Of a stretch of 64,000 nucleotides of DNA, positions 36,934 to 46,596 are shown in pieces. The stretch's first letter is position 1; the number at the start of each line of letters is the position of its first letter. Origin of the DNA: Alicyclobacillus suci (lineage in GTDB: Bacteria > Bacillota > Bacilli > Alicyclobacillales > Alicyclobacillaceae); contig NZ_JAFMTW010000015.1 in NCBI RefSeq assembly GCF_017329615.1, positions 17,322 through 81,321 of the forward strand, given 5' to 3'. A program made the position numbers and the translations under genes. The notes below the pieces were generated by a model. It ran no database searches. It worked only from the letters and a program-made list of their open reading frames with translations, and had not been told where the DNA came from.

Positions 36934-37890
36934 ATGGAGCGCTCTATCACATTTGCCCAGCTGCTGAAACAGGTGGCAGAGCGGCTCGGGGCCAGTGCGG
37001 CATATGGCGATTGGCCGCTTGGCGAGTTGGCACATCAGACGCGCACGGAGGCAGAGCAATTGGTCTGTGCCGCCATGGACTGGACTCGGCTCGCTTTGCT
37101 CCAGCATTTGCCCGAGACGGTGCCAGACTCCGCCATCGGCGTGGTTGACGGGTTGGTTCGCCGGCGTGTGGACGGTGAGCCACTCGCGTACATATTGGGG
37201 TATACGCATTTTTACGGGCGGGTCTTTCGGACGCGCCCTGGCGCTTTAATTCCGCGTCCGGATACGGAAACGCTGGTGGAGACGGTTTTGCATTGGATTC
37301 AGTCGCAAACCAGTGCGGCTGCGAGCGCTTTGGCTGCGCCGATTCGCGTGGTTGAAATTGGTCCAGGGACGGGCTGTATTTCCATCACGCTTCAACTTGA
37401 ATGCCCTATGTCCGCGGTGACGGCGGTGGATATCTCCGCAGACGCGGTGAGTCTAACGCGGGAAAATTGTAGGCGCTTGAACGCGTCGGTGGATGTGGTG
37501 CAAGGCGATGGATTTGCGTACATCCTGAGGCAGGGGCAGGTAGGTTGTGCATTCGACGTGATTGTCAGCAACCCGCCGTACATCCCTCGCGGCGAGATCG
37601 ACGAATTGGAAACGAGTGTGCGTCTGTACGAGCCCCATCTGGCGCTCGACGGTGGCGCCGATGGCCTTGACTTTTATCGGCGATTCGCAGCGTTACCTCC
37701 TACGCTCGTCGGACGACCCGGTGCGCCTGCTGGGCTCTTTTTAGAGGTTGGGATGGGGCAGGCCGAGGCGGTGGCGGAATTGTTTCGCGCGCACAGCGCG
37801 TGGCAGTCTTTTGCGGTGTCCCTTCACCGCGATGTGCGAGGTGTCCATCGCGTGGTGGCCGTGACGCGGGAGGGTAATCGCTTTGGATGA
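36934..37890 (+). CDS. prmC: Release factor glutamine methyltransferase
   Basis: 318 residues. Helical N-terminal domain, then an SAM methyltransferase domain with the motif I-like VVEIGPGTGCISI (about 141) and the catalytic NPPY (VSNPPYIPR, about 211). It methylates the GGQ glutamine of release factors 1 and 2. It follows prfA with no gap (TAAATG), so translation is coupled. Confidence 0.95.
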   Translation: MERSITFAQLLKQVAERLGASAAYGDWPLGELAHQTRTEAEQLVCAAMDWTRLALLQHLPETVPDSAIGVVDGLVRRRVDGEPLAYILGYTHFYGRVFRTRPGALIPRPDTETLVETVLHWIQSQTSAAASALAAPIRVVEIGPGTGCISITLQLECPMSAVTAVDISADAVSLTRENCRRLNASVDVVQGDGFAYILRQGQVGCAFDVIVSNPPYIPRGEIDELETSVRLYEPHLALDGGADGLDFYRRFAALPPTLVGRPGAPAGLFLEVGMGQAEAVAELFRAHSAWQSFAVSLHRDVRGVHRVVAVTREGNRFG

Positions 37891-37893
37891 GTG

Positions 37894-37934
37894 GATTGAC
37901 CGGGGAAAAAGCCATCGTTTTTGCCCAGTCAATC
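37894..37934 (+). terminator. Long hairpin after prmC
   Basis: GATTGAC (37894-37900) pairs with GTCAATC (37928-37934); inside, AAAAA pairs with TTTTT around GCCATCG, and there is GGG/CCC pairing. It looks like a two-part stem and has no T-run after it. Confidence 0.5.
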
Positions 37935-38019
37935 TATCGCTACGAAAAATCTAGTAATCCGGTTTAAACCTACTAATGTCTGGCCAGAATGTTGCTAGAT
38001 ACGGTAGGAGGGATTCCGG

Positions 38020-38715
38020 ATGCGGATTTCAAGACGGTTTGTAGCTTTTGTTGGGATAGTGGCTGTGGTCGTCGGTGGCGGGCGGATGTTGTTGCACAAG
38101 CCTGCGGCAGCAGAAGCAAAGGATGTCGTGTATCAAAACGTGGCGACACCACACGACGCGCCGATTCCAAAAGAAGCGCTCCGTCTTCGGATTATCGCGA
38201 ACAGCGATAGCCCAGCAGATCAGAAGTTGAAGCTGGAAATCCGCGATGCGGTCGTCGAGCAAGTCGGTTCTTGGGTATCCGGCGCGAAAAACTCGACACA
38301 GGCACGGCAAATCGTCCTCAATCACATTCAACAAATTCAAGCGACGGCCACCCAGGTCGAACATGCGCACGGGGTCGATGAACCGATTCACACGGACGTC
38401 GGCAAGGTACCGTTCCCCACGAAGATCTACGGTAATCGCGTGTATCCAGCCGGTAATTACGAGGCACTTCGAATCACGATTGGTAAAGGTCAGGGCGCGA
38501 ATTGGTGGTGTGTGCTGTACCCGCCGCTTTGTTTCATTGACGTTGCAGAGGGTGACGCAGTGCCGAACACCGGATCATTTCCTGATTTGCCGCCCCTCGA
38601 AACCATTCAGGTGCCTGGTGCGGATGGAAAAAAACAAACGGTACAGGTTCGCTTGGCGAGCGAGGATTACGGGGAATCGGCCATTAAGGCGTTGAAGCAT
38701 TTGCTTGGCAAGTGA
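38020..38715 (+). CDS. spoIIR: Stage II sporulation protein R
   Basis: 231 residues. Secreted by the forespore to trigger SpoIIGA cleavage of pro-sigma-E in the mother cell. N-terminal signal-like helix (FVAFVGIVAVVVGGG), then the SpoIIR core: LRIIANSDSPADQKLKLEIRD split over the first half, and GKVPFPTKIYG, GANWWCVLYPPLCF, which are diagnostic. GGAGGG precedes the ATG. I did not find a convincing sigma-F promoter by eye. Confidence 0.93.
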   Translation: MRISRRFVAFVGIVAVVVGGGRMLLHKPAAAEAKDVVYQNVATPHDAPIPKEALRLRIIANSDSPADQKLKLEIRDAVVEQVGSWVSGAKNSTQARQIVLNHIQQIQATATQVEHAHGVDEPIHTDVGKVPFPTKIYGNRVYPAGNYEALRITIGKGQGANWWCVLYPPLCFIDVAEGDAVPNTGSFPDLPPLETIQVPGADGKKQTVQVRLASEDYGESAIKALKHLLGK

Positions 38716-38805
38716 TGCATGTTCGCCGGGGCTCATTTGCGGGATTTCGCATCTTGTGGGATGCTGTGGTACGTGATGAAACTAGAATTTTGTGAGGTGT
38801 GTCAA

Positions 38806-39876
38806 ATGCAACGGTGGACTTTGGGTGATGACGACGGACACAATCGGGCAGCGCTCTCACAAGCGGCTTCCTTGTTGCAGGGTGGCAAGCTCGTTGCTTT
38901 TCCGACGGAGACCGTATACGGACTTGGTGCAAATGCGCTCGATGAAGCTGCAGTTGTAAACATTTTCCGCGCGAAACAGCGACCTGCCGACAACCCTTTA
39001 ATCGTCCACATTGCAGATGAAACGCAACTCGCTTCTATCCTGCCACCCGGTTATGAACCGAGCAGGGCACATAAACAGTTGATGGACGCGTTTTGGCCAG
39101 GGCCGCTGACGCTCCTGTTTCCTGTGGGCGACGCGATTGCCCCTGCAGTGCACCCCGGGACCGATTTGGTCGGGGTGCGAATGCCCGACCATACTACCGC
39201 GCGGACGTTGATTCGCCTGAGTGACGTACCGATTGCCGCGCCGAGCGCGAACACCTCGGGGCGGCCGAGCCCGACAACAGCCGCTGCCGTGGCCGAGGAT
39301 CTTGGCGAAGTCATTGATGGATTGGTCGACGCGGGGCCCTGTGGCATTGGCGTCGAGTCCACGGTGTTGCTCGTCGAAGAGGAGCGCGCGTTGATTCTGC
39401 GGCCCGGCGGCATTACCCAAGAGATGCTAGCCGACGTCATCGACTTGCCTGTGGTCTACGATGCGCACTTGATCGATCTCGACGCACCAGCGCTCGCGCC
39501 GGGCATGAAATATCGTCACTATGCACCGAATGCGCGCGTCCATGTCTGGTGGGGCCAACCCGAGGAAATTTACCGGGCGATGCTCGAATTGCTGCTCGAC
39601 GACGAAGTCGATCACGAATTGCGCGCGGCTATCGTTGCGCCAGACGATTTTCTCAGTCGTTACGAGTTGCCTGTTTCGCGTGACCTCCTGCGCCCATTGT
39701 CCCACGAGGCATATGACGAGGCGCTCGCGAAACATCTGTATCGCCTGTTGCGCGAGTTCGATCACGCCGGCGCCACCGACATCCTCATCTACGGCGTCAA
39801 TCCAGCGCGCGGGTTAGGGACGGCCGTGATGAACCGCCTCCAAAAGGCCTCTGGCGGCCGCGTGCTGCGGGTGTAG
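38806..39876 (+). CDS. tsaC: Threonylcarbamoyl-AMP synthase (Sua5/YwlC type)
   Basis: 356 residues, the long Sua5 form with an N-terminal YrdC domain (about 1-200) and a C-terminal Sua5 domain. It makes threonylcarbamoyl-AMP for the t6A37 modification of ANN-decoding tRNAs. Motifs: GGKLVAFPTETVYGLGANA, KQRPADNPLIVHI, APSANTSGRPSPT, GGITQEML, and PGMKYRHYAP. ATG at 38806 has GAGGTG upstream. The gene is the last of the conserved block before the uronate insertion. Confidence 0.94.
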   Translation: MQRWTLGDDDGHNRAALSQAASLLQGGKLVAFPTETVYGLGANALDEAAVVNIFRAKQRPADNPLIVHIADETQLASILPPGYEPSRAHKQLMDAFWPGPLTLLFPVGDAIAPAVHPGTDLVGVRMPDHTTARTLIRLSDVPIAAPSANTSGRPSPTTAAAVAEDLGEVIDGLVDAGPCGIGVESTVLLVEEERALILRPGGITQEMLADVIDLPVVYDAHLIDLDAPALAPGMKYRHYAPNARVHVWWGQPEEIYRAMLELLLDDEVDHELRAAIVAPDDFLSRYELPVSRDLLRPLSHEAYDEALAKHLYRLLREFDHAGATDILIYGVNPARGLGTAVMNRLQKASGGRVLRV

Positions 39877-40069
39877 GCATCATTTGCCTGCCCTGTAGCA
39901 CCTCCATGAACGCCTTTTATTTCCGTAAATGTGTCGGAAGTGAGAAGCAACTGAGAACAAACTGCGACAAGTCTAGTGATAGCGCCTTCATCCCATGAGT
40001 TTTCCCGATGCCCGGTCTATAATAGCCAGTGCAAAGAGGAATTCATCAAGGGCACGGAGGTTGAGTTAC

Positions 40070-40222
40070 ATGGTTGGATTGTTAGTTGTGGGGATTGTTC
40101 TCTTGCTGGTCGTTGGGATTGGCTTGTTGGTTGGCAACTCCGTGGTGGAGAAAGCTGTTCATCGTGACACCCTTCAGGGGTCGACACAGGCACACGATGA
40201 AGCGGGGCATCGCTCTGCATAA
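40070..40222 (+). CDS. Small membrane protein
   Basis: 50 residues: one hydrophobic helix (about 2-23, VGLLVVGIVLLLVVGIGLLVG) and a charged tail rich in His and Ala. GGAGG lies nine bases before the ATG. Unknown function; ends before a strong terminator. Confidence 0.5.
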   Translation: MVGLLVVGIVLLLVVGIGLLVGNSVVEKAVHRDTLQGSTQAHDEAGHRSA

Positions 40223-40283
40223 CGATGGATTTGGCGAGTGATGATTTGTGGTGAAACAACGCGGTGACTGTCCGCTTAAAACA

Positions 40284-40334
40284 AAGCCCTCGAGCACCCA
40301 CGCATGTGCGCAGGTTGGTTCGAGGGCATTTTGT
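40284..40334. terminator. Bidirectional terminator before uxaC
   Basis: GCCCTCGA (40286-40293) pairs with TCGAGGGC (40320-40328). The plus side is followed by ATTTTGTG and the minus side by TTTGTTTT, so it can end transcripts from both directions. Confidence 0.75.
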
Positions 40335-40357
40335 GCTGTGCTGCGTTTGGGTGGCTG

Positions 40358-41764
40358 TTACGTGAATGAGAAGTAGTTCTTGGCATTGTCATAACAAATG
40401 GCCTGGACCATGTTCCCGAGTAACGCCCTATCGTTTGGCGCCTCCCCTTTTTCCACCCATTCGCCCAATAGATTGCATAATAACCGCCGGAAGTACTCGT
40501 GGCGCGGGTAGGACATGAAGCTGCGCGAGTCTGTCAGCATGCCGACAAACCGGCTGAGTAGACCGACATCCGCCAGGGCTTGCATTTGGCGCAGCATGCC
40601 TTCCTTGGTATCGTTAAACCACCAGGCAGCGCCGAGTTGCAGTTTGCCCGGGATGCCGCCGCCTTGGAAACTCCCGAGAAGGGCCGCGAGCACAGGGAAA
40701 TCCTTTGGATTCAGGGAATAGAGGATGGTTTTTGGCAGGGAGTCCGTCATCTCCAGTTCATTTAGCAACTGGCATAATGGCGCTGCCAATTGGCCGTCAT
40801 ACATAGAATCAAAGCCTGTGTCTGGACCAAGTCGTTGAAACATGCGCGTGTTATTATTTCGGGCTGCATGCATATGTAGCTGCATCACCCAGCCCAGTCG
40901 AGCGTACAGCTTCCCGAGAAACACCATGGTGTACGTCTTGTACTTGTGATCCTCCACAAGGCTGATGTCTTCACCTTTGAGCGCTTTGTCGAAAATGCGC
41001 GCGGCTTCGTCCAGGGTTGTGGGGGTGTACGGTACCGTGTCGAGCGCGTGATCGGATGCGCGACAGCCGACTTCATGAAAGTATTCGGCACGAGCGGTGA
41101 TGGCGTCGAGCAGCGCTCGATAGTCGGAGATGGGCGCGCCGATAGCCTGTTCGAGTTGTTTTATCCAGGGGACAAACGTATCTCGACGGACTTCTAAAGC
41201 CTTGTCAGGGCGAAAAGCAGGGATGACCTTCACGGGAAATGTGTCATCTGCTTTTAGTTTTAGATGATATTCCAGTGTATCCGTTGGATCGTCGGTGGTA
41301 CAGATGACCTGTACGTTGAACTTGGTAATCAGGTTGCGGACTCTGTAGTCCTCTGTAGCCAACAATTCGTTGGTGCGTTGCCAGATCTCTGGTGCGGTCG
41401 TCTCGTCAAGCAGGGCGGTGATGCCAAAGAAGCGCTGCAACTCGAGGTGCGACCAATGGTACAGTGGATTGCCAAGGGTCATGGGGACGGTTCTTGCCCA
41501 CGCGAGAAACTTCTCATAATCGTCGGCGTCGCCGGTAATCAACGATTCGTCTACACCATTCGCGCGCATCAAGCGCCACTTGTAATGGTCGCCGCCCAAC
41601 CAAATTTCGGTGATGTTTTTGAATTGATGATTCTCGTAGATTTGTTGTGGGCTGATGTGGCAGTGATAATCAATGATTGGCATATCCTTGGCAAAGGATT
41701 CGTATAGCGCAATCGCAGTTTCGTTAGACAGTAAAAAATGCTCATCTAAAAATGCACGCATCAT
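40358..41764 (-). CDS. uxaC: Uronate isomerase
   Basis: About 468 residues. Interconverts D-glucuronate/D-fructuronate and D-galacturonate/D-tagaturonate; amidohydrolase fold. IIDYHCHISPQQI carries the metal-type HxH; LQLHMHAARNNN and LTDSRSFMSYPRHEYFRR are typical. GGGAGG precedes two tandem ATGs (41764 and 41761). It is last in the uxaA-uxaB-uxaC operon. Confidence 0.95.
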   Translation of the reverse strand: MMRAFLDEHFLLSNETAIALYESFAKDMPIIDYHCHISPQQIYENHQFKNITEIWLGGDHYKWRLMRANGVDESLITGDADDYEKFLAWARTVPMTLGNPLYHWSHLELQRFFGITALLDETTAPEIWQRTNELLATEDYRVRNLITKFNVQVICTTDDPTDTLEYHLKLKADDTFPVKVIPAFRPDKALEVRRDTFVPWIKQLEQAIGAPISDYRALLDAITARAEYFHEVGCRASDHALDTVPYTPTTLDEAARIFDKALKGEDISLVEDHKYKTYTMVFLGKLYARLGWVMQLHMHAARNNNTRMFQRLGPDTGFDSMYDGQLAAPLCQLLNELEMTDSLPKTILYSLNPKDFPVLAALLGSFQGGGIPGKLQLGAAWWFNDTKEGMLRQMQALADVGLLSRFVGMLTDSRSFMSYPRHEYFRRLLCNLLGEWVEKGEAPNDRALLGNMVQAICYDNAKNYFSFT

Positions 41765-41790
41765 GGATGTCCTCCCATTCTTCCAGCATC

Positions 41791-43269
41791 TCACAAAACC
41801 TCTGCGACGGATTGCAGCGCCGTTACCACGCCGTTCTGTCGCACGCGGCGGATAAACGCTACCATCTGCGCGTGTAATCCGTCTAATTGCGTCAAATCTT
41901 GGCCCCATAGTTGGGGATGGCGAAGTAGTGCCGCAACGGTTTCCTCCAGGCCGACTGTTGATTCCTTGGCCCAAATGTCTTCGAGGGTCGAGACCCATGC
42001 GCTATCGTCCTGAATCGGCCAGCGCTTCAGCGGGTTATCCGCGTTCCGATAGAACAGCAGTTGTCCAGCGAGCGCTGCTGACAAACAGCGTGGCGCCCGA
42101 CCGTAGCGCGCGTAGTAATCGTTTAGCGTAGGTAACAGGCGCACGCGGATTTTCGATAAACCATTGAGCGTCAGTGACGTCAATTCGTGGTGAATATATG
42201 GATTGGCGAATCGCTCCATGACAGCATTCGCAAATTCCTCCAACTGGTTCTCGCTGTCTACGTGGTCGGCTAAAGTGGGTACAACTTCCCCGAAAAGTAG
42301 GCCGTGTATAAATGGGCCGAACACGGGGTGGATGACGACCTCTCGTACGCTAGACAGCCCAGCCAAGCGTCCTAGCGCCGCCATGGCGGTGTGTGCGCCG
42401 TTTAGAATTCGGACCTTTTGTACGCGATAGGGTGTCACGTCGGCTACATACCGAACGTTGAGACCTATCTTCTCAAATGGCCAAGCCTGCCGAAGCCTAT
42501 CATCCGCCTCAATGGCCCACAGATGATACGGTTCGCCGACGGTGACTAGTTCATCACGATAACCCAGGCTGTCCAGTAGCTCTTGACCGCTGGTGCCCTT
42601 CGGAAAACCCGTGACGATTCTATCGACTAGTGTATTGCAAAAGTGGTTGTGCTGGCGGATCCAATCTTGGAACGTGGTGGGAAGTCCCCAGTCGGCTGCA
42701 TGGCGCAAGACAATTTTCCGAAGTTTCTCACCGTTGTCCTCGATTAACTCACAGGGCACAATGGTCATTCCCGCCGCTGCAGCGCCCTGGAAGAATGTGT
42801 AGCGGTGGTGTAAATAGGCCGTCAATTTTCCCGGAAATGACATCAGCGGCTGGCCCATCTGGTAGTCTTCCTGGACGTATTGGATGCCGGATTCGGTGGT
42901 GTTGGACACCAGGATGTCGATAGTCGGATTCTCCGCACAGCGCAAGAATTCGCTCCAATCCTGGTGGGGGTCAATGCCGCGACGGATGGAAGACACGATT
43001 TCCCGGTCGTCGATGTTGACACCCTGGTGGATACCGCGCAGGCAAACGGTAAACAGGCCATCCTGGGCATTCAGGCGTGCAATATTCTGTGCGCCGCTCG
43101 GTCGCGGTGCGACGACGACGACACTGCCTTCATATAACCCTTGTTTATTCAATTGGTGAATCATCCAGTCCACAAAGCCGCGCAGGAAATTTCCCTCGCC
43201 AATTTGAATGATTCGCTCTGGAAATGTAACGCTTCGGTGTGACGCGTCGAGTTGTACAGAGAATTGCAT
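41791..43269 (-). CDS. uxaB: Tagaturonate reductase (altronate oxidoreductase)
   Basis: 492 residues, mannitol-dehydrogenase family. Reduces tagaturonate to altronate with NADH. N-terminal PERIIQIGEGNFLRGFVDW and SNTTESGI, and the catalytic KVRILNGAHTAMA are as in UxaB. Homology starts at ATG 43269; a GTG at 43368 overlapping the uxaA stop (GTGA) would add 33 residues with no match to the family, though it may couple translation. UxuB (fructuronate) is the alternative, but uxaA next to it favours UxaB. Confidence 0.88.
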   Translation of the reverse strand: MQFSVQLDASHRSVTFPERIIQIGEGNFLRGFVDWMIHQLNKQGLYEGSVVVVAPRPSGAQNIARLNAQDGLFTVCLRGIHQGVNIDDREIVSSIRRGIDPHQDWSEFLRCAENPTIDILVSNTTESGIQYVQEDYQMGQPLMSFPGKLTAYLHHRYTFFQGAAAAGMTIVPCELIEDNGEKLRKIVLRHAADWGLPTTFQDWIRQHNHFCNTLVDRIVTGFPKGTSGQELLDSLGYRDELVTVGEPYHLWAIEADDRLRQAWPFEKIGLNVRYVADVTPYRVQKVRILNGAHTAMAALGRLAGLSSVREVVIHPVFGPFIHGLLFGEVVPTLADHVDSENQLEEFANAVMERFANPYIHHELTSLTLNGLSKIRVRLLPTLNDYYARYGRAPRCLSAALAGQLLFYRNADNPLKRWPIQDDSAWVSTLEDIWAKESTVGLEETVAALLRHPQLWGQDLTQLDGLHAQMVAFIRRVRQNGVVTALQSVAEVL

Positions 43270-43364
43270 AGCGGGTCCCCCATTTGCGGATTGGCGAAGA
43301 ACTTGTGCGCCGGGCGCCAAGGGATGCGACGTGCAAGTTACCGTGCGCTGTGGTCCCATCGTGA

Positions 43365-44867
43365 TCACAATGTGACGCCATCCTTAAAGATGGCAATTTC
43401 ACGGAACCCATTTCGCTCATTTCGGGTTTCTTCGATTCCCGAGGCAATGTCCACGACGCGCCGATACAACTCGGCAGCTAAAGTGTCCATGTCGTCGCCT
43501 GTAAGAAGGGTACCGGCGTTAAAATCTATCCAATTTTTCTTTCGCTCGTAGAGCGGCGTGTTGGTAGAGATTTTCACGGTCGGAACTGCCGCGCCCATCG
43601 GCGTTCCGCGTCCAGTTGTAAACAGCACGATATGAGCGCCAGCCGCGACTAATGCGGTGACCGAAACCATATCGTTTCCTGGCGCTTGCACGAGATTGAG
43701 TCCAGGTGTCGTCGCCCGTGTTCCATATGGTAGGACATCGACCACGCTTGCCGTACCGCCTTTCTGCGTACAGCCGAGCGATTTTTCCTCCAGTGTCGTG
43801 ATGCCACCGTCTTTGTTGCCCGGTGACGGGTTTTCGTAAATGACCTGGCCGTGCCGGGTATAGTAGTCTTTAAAGTCGTTGATGAGGGAGACGACATGCT
43901 GAAAGACCGTGTCGTTTATCGCGCGGTTCATCAGGATGGTTTCTGCGCCGAACATCTCCGGCACTTCGGTCAGGAGCGTGGTGCCCCCATTTGCGACGAG
44001 GATGTCGGAGACGCGGCCGACCAGAGGATTCGCTGTGATGCCGGAGAATCCGTCCGATCCGCCACATTTCAACCCAACTTTCAACCGCGCGACCGGCACG
44101 CGCTGACGTTGGAAGGTGCGGGCGTAGTCTGCTAGTTCTCGAAGCAGTCGCATGCCTTCTTCGAATTCGTCGTCGACGTCCTGGAGCGCCAAGAATCTGA
44201 GTTTTTCTTCGGGGACATCTTGAAGGAAGGGGCGAAATGACGAAATGCGGTTGTTCTCGCACCCAAGCCCTAGAATGAGGACACCTGCTGCGTTGGGGTG
44301 GCGCGCGAGTCCAGCCAGGGCTTTTTGCGTGTACGTTAAATCGTCGCCTAGATGGGAACAGCCGTACGGGTGGGCAAAGTGGTAGACACCGTCAATGCCA
44401 TCGCCCCGAAGTTCGGAATCTGCCATCCGTGCCAACGCTTCTGCAGCTTTGTTGACGCAACCGACCGTGTTTAGAATCCAAATTTCATTTCGAATGCCGA
44501 CCTCGCCGTTTGGACGGACGTACCCTTCAAACGAGGTAGGCAAATCAGATTTCTGTGGCGTCGCCATCGGTTTGACTGGATGGTACGCGTAGTCCGTCTT
44601 TCCGCTCAGATTGGTCTGGACGTTATGGGTGTGAACCCATTCGCCCTTGGCGATGTATTGGGTCGCGTGGCCAATTGGGTACCCGTATTTGACGATGTTC
44701 GTCCCTTCTGGGATGTCCACCAACGCAATTTTGTGCCCGCGCAAAATATCTTCGGTCGCTTGTAAGATCTCATCGGAAAGCGCCACGACGTCGCCTTTTG
44801 AAATAGATTCTGTGACGACGCCAACGTTATCGTGGTCGTGTATCCGCAGTATCTTTGCTGCACACAT
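43365..44867 (-). CDS. uxaA: Altronate dehydratase
   Basis: 500 residues. Dehydrates altronate to 2-keto-3-deoxygluconate. N-terminal SAF domain (about 1-95; HDHDNVGVV, DIPEGTNIVKYGYPIG) and the C-terminal UxaA domain (GYVRPNGEVGIRNEIWI, HPYGCSHLGDD, GLGCENNRI, GLKCGGSDGFSGI, FTTGRGTPMG). Conserved cysteines for an Fe site are present. It is first in the operon; KDG kinase and aldolase, needed next, are not in the window. Confidence 0.94.
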   Translation of the reverse strand: MCAAKILRIHDHDNVGVVTESISKGDVVALSDEILQATEDILRGHKIALVDIPEGTNIVKYGYPIGHATQYIAKGEWVHTHNVQTNLSGKTDYAYHPVKPMATPQKSDLPTSFEGYVRPNGEVGIRNEIWILNTVGCVNKAAEALARMADSELRGDGIDGVYHFAHPYGCSHLGDDLTYTQKALAGLARHPNAAGVLILGLGCENNRISSFRPFLQDVPEEKLRFLALQDVDDEFEEGMRLLRELADYARTFQRQRVPVARLKVGLKCGGSDGFSGITANPLVGRVSDILVANGGTTLLTEVPEMFGAETILMNRAINDTVFQHVVSLINDFKDYYTRHGQVIYENPSPGNKDGGITTLEEKSLGCTQKGGTASVVDVLPYGTRATTPGLNLVQAPGNDMVSVTALVAAGAHIVLFTTGRGTPMGAAVPTVKISTNTPLYERKKNWIDFNAGTLLTGDDMDTLAAELYRRVVDIASGIEETRNERNGFREIAIFKDGVTL

Positions 44868-44980
44868 CGTCGATTCCTCGTTTCTCTGGACGTCTCGATT
44901 CGCCACTAAACGTGATGACAGCCATGATCCACGCCGCGTCATGGGGTGAGGATAGACGCGGTGCCTAATGCACCGCCTAA

Positions 44981-44995
44981 TGTGAAATATAACAT
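44981..44995. promoter_or_regulatory. Operator copy 1 (uxaA upstream)
   Basis: TGTGAAATATAACAT, matching the operator TGTTATAAATAACAT with three mismatches; 114 bases before the uxaA start. A direct GCCTAATG repeat lies just beside it. Confidence 0.5.
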
Positions 44996-45115
44996 AAAAT
45001 GAAACAGCGCTTGTTGAAAGTCTACGCGGCGAAACGGATGCAATTTTCTTTTGAATCTAAGCTTAGGTAGCATTCAATACATAAAATGTATTCGCTTTCG
45101 CACGGCGGTGTCAAT

Positions 45116-45131
45116 ATGTTATAAATAACAT
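45116..45131. promoter_or_regulatory. Operator copy 2 (between uxaA and regulator)
   Basis: ATGTTAT-AA-ATAACAT: 7-bp arms. It lies about 160 bases before the LacI gene in a 422-base gene-free gap that separates divergent transcripts, so it could serve both. Confidence 0.7.
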
Positions 45132-45289
45132 TAAAACTGATAGGAATGTCATGTTCGTTGGTGAACGGTATAGCAGCCACGTGAAATTTTATGCGTTGTA
45201 CCGTCTCTGTTGTACACGACTTCTCGGGACTGCGTGTTAAAATCAAACTGCTTGTTATGCTTGAACAATGAACACAGGGTGGTGACTCC

Positions 45290-46297
45290 ATGGCAACAAT
45301 GGCTGATGTGGCGAGGCGAGCGGGGGTTTCAGTGATGACGGTATCCCGCATTATCAGTGGGAATGGAGCCGTCAAGGAATCCACCCGCAAGAAGGTCCTG
45401 CGGGCCATGGAAGAAGTTAATTACGTCCCGAAGGGGTACACCAAACAAGTTATCCAGCACGAAATTAGTACATTGGTATTGATTATTCCGGATATCACGA
45501 ATCCATTTTTTACGTTTATCGCGCGGGGTATGGAAGATGTCGCGAAAAAACAAGGTTACCGGGTGTTTTTGGCCAATACGGATGAAAATCTGAATAAGGA
45601 ACAGCAGTATATTCAGATGTGCATTGAATTTCACGCCGACGGCGTCCTCATCGCGCCTGTTGGCGACGAGTCGCGGGCGAATTTGGCGTTATTGGACAAG
45701 GAAGGCATTCCGTACGTCTTGATTGACAGGGAAGTGGAAGGCGTCCAAGTGGACGTGGTGAAAAGCGATATTGTCGGCACCTCAAAGGCTTTGGTCGAGC
45801 ACCTAATTGAACTGGGGCACCGCCGAATTGGCGTCGTCACTGGCGCACCGAACAACCGGACGAGCCGGGAGCGCGTGGAAGGTTACTTTCAGGCTTTGGC
45901 GGCGCACGGAGTGGCGAGATCGGATGAGTTGGTGAAGTACTCCGTCATGACACGGGATATTGAACCCACGTTCATTGACGAGTTATTGCAGTTGGCGGAA
46001 CCGCCGACGGCGCTCTTTGTAGCCAATATGTTTCAGTACGCGCATTCGGTCAACCGGCTCAAGGAATTCGGCCTTTGCGTGCCGGATGATATGAGTATTG
46101 TGGGCTTTGGGAATTCTGACTACCTGGCGGCAATCGACTCGTCGTTTACATCGGCGATTCAGCCTACCTACAGCTTCGGTTCGCTTGGTACGCAAATGTT
46201 GCTAGAAAGAATCGAAGGGCTGCGCGAGATGCCGAGGCGGATTGTGTTGGAAGGGGATATTGTCATCCGGAGATCGACCGCACCACCTCGAAACTGA
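45290..46297 (+). CDS. LacI-family regulator of the uronate cluster
   Basis: 335 residues. LacI helix-turn-helix at the N-terminus (MADVARRAGVSVMTVSRIIS), hinge, and sugar-binding domain (STLVLIIPDITNPFF, HFADGVLI-like EFHADGVLIAP). ATG with GGGTGGTGA upstream. It stands between the divergent uxa operon and the transporter, flanked by operator copies 2 and 3, which makes it the likely repressor of both. The inducer is probably a uronate catabolic intermediate (tagaturonate or KDG); this is inferred. Confidence 0.88.
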   Translation: MATMADVARRAGVSVMTVSRIISGNGAVKESTRKKVLRAMEEVNYVPKGYTKQVIQHEISTLVLIIPDITNPFFTFIARGMEDVAKKQGYRVFLANTDENLNKEQQYIQMCIEFHADGVLIAPVGDESRANLALLDKEGIPYVLIDREVEGVQVDVVKSDIVGTSKALVEHLIELGHRRIGVVTGAPNNRTSRERVEGYFQALAAHGVARSDELVKYSVMTRDIEPTFIDELLQLAEPPTALFVANMFQYAHSVNRLKEFGLCVPDDMSIVGFGNSDYLAAIDSSFTSAIQPTYSFGSLGTQMLLERIEGLREMPRRIVLEGDIVIRRSTAPPRN

Positions 46298-46305
46298 CCT
46301 CTTAC

Positions 46306-46320
46306 TGTTAAAAATAACAT
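46306..46320. promoter_or_regulatory. Operator copy 3 (transporter side)
   Basis: TGTTAAAAATAACAT, one mismatch from copy 2; directly after the regulator stop and 277 bases before the transporter start. Confidence 0.65.
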
Positions 46321-46364
46321 TGACATATGATTTATCACAACATAATATTCTGTTAATGAATCAA

Positions 46365-46378
46365 TGAAATCGCTTTAC
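46365..46378. promoter_or_regulatory. cre-like site (CcpA)
   Basis: TGAAATCGCTTTAC fits the catabolite-responsive pattern TGNAANCGNWNNCA except the last two bases. Confidence 0.4.
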
Positions 46379-46493
46379 AATGTGATAAGTGGAAGGGAGG
46401 CGTGTTGCGTCACTGCACATATCCGGGGCGAGCTGCGTAGACATTGGCGGATGTTCGTGGTCTCCTGCTGGATGATTTTATCTAATAGTGAAA

Positions 46494-46507
46494 TGAAAGC
46501 GTTTTAA
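46494..46507. promoter_or_regulatory. cre site before the transporter (CcpA)
   Basis: TGAAAGCGTTTTAA, one base off TGNAANCGNWNNCA, about 90 bases before the transporter start, suggesting carbon catabolite repression. Confidence 0.55.
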
Positions 46508-46596
46508 TTGATTTGGTGTACATGGTGTAGCACCGTTTCCTCGTACTCGATGTGAATGTGAAGTGTGGAATTATCCTCGTCGAGAAGGTGACTAGA

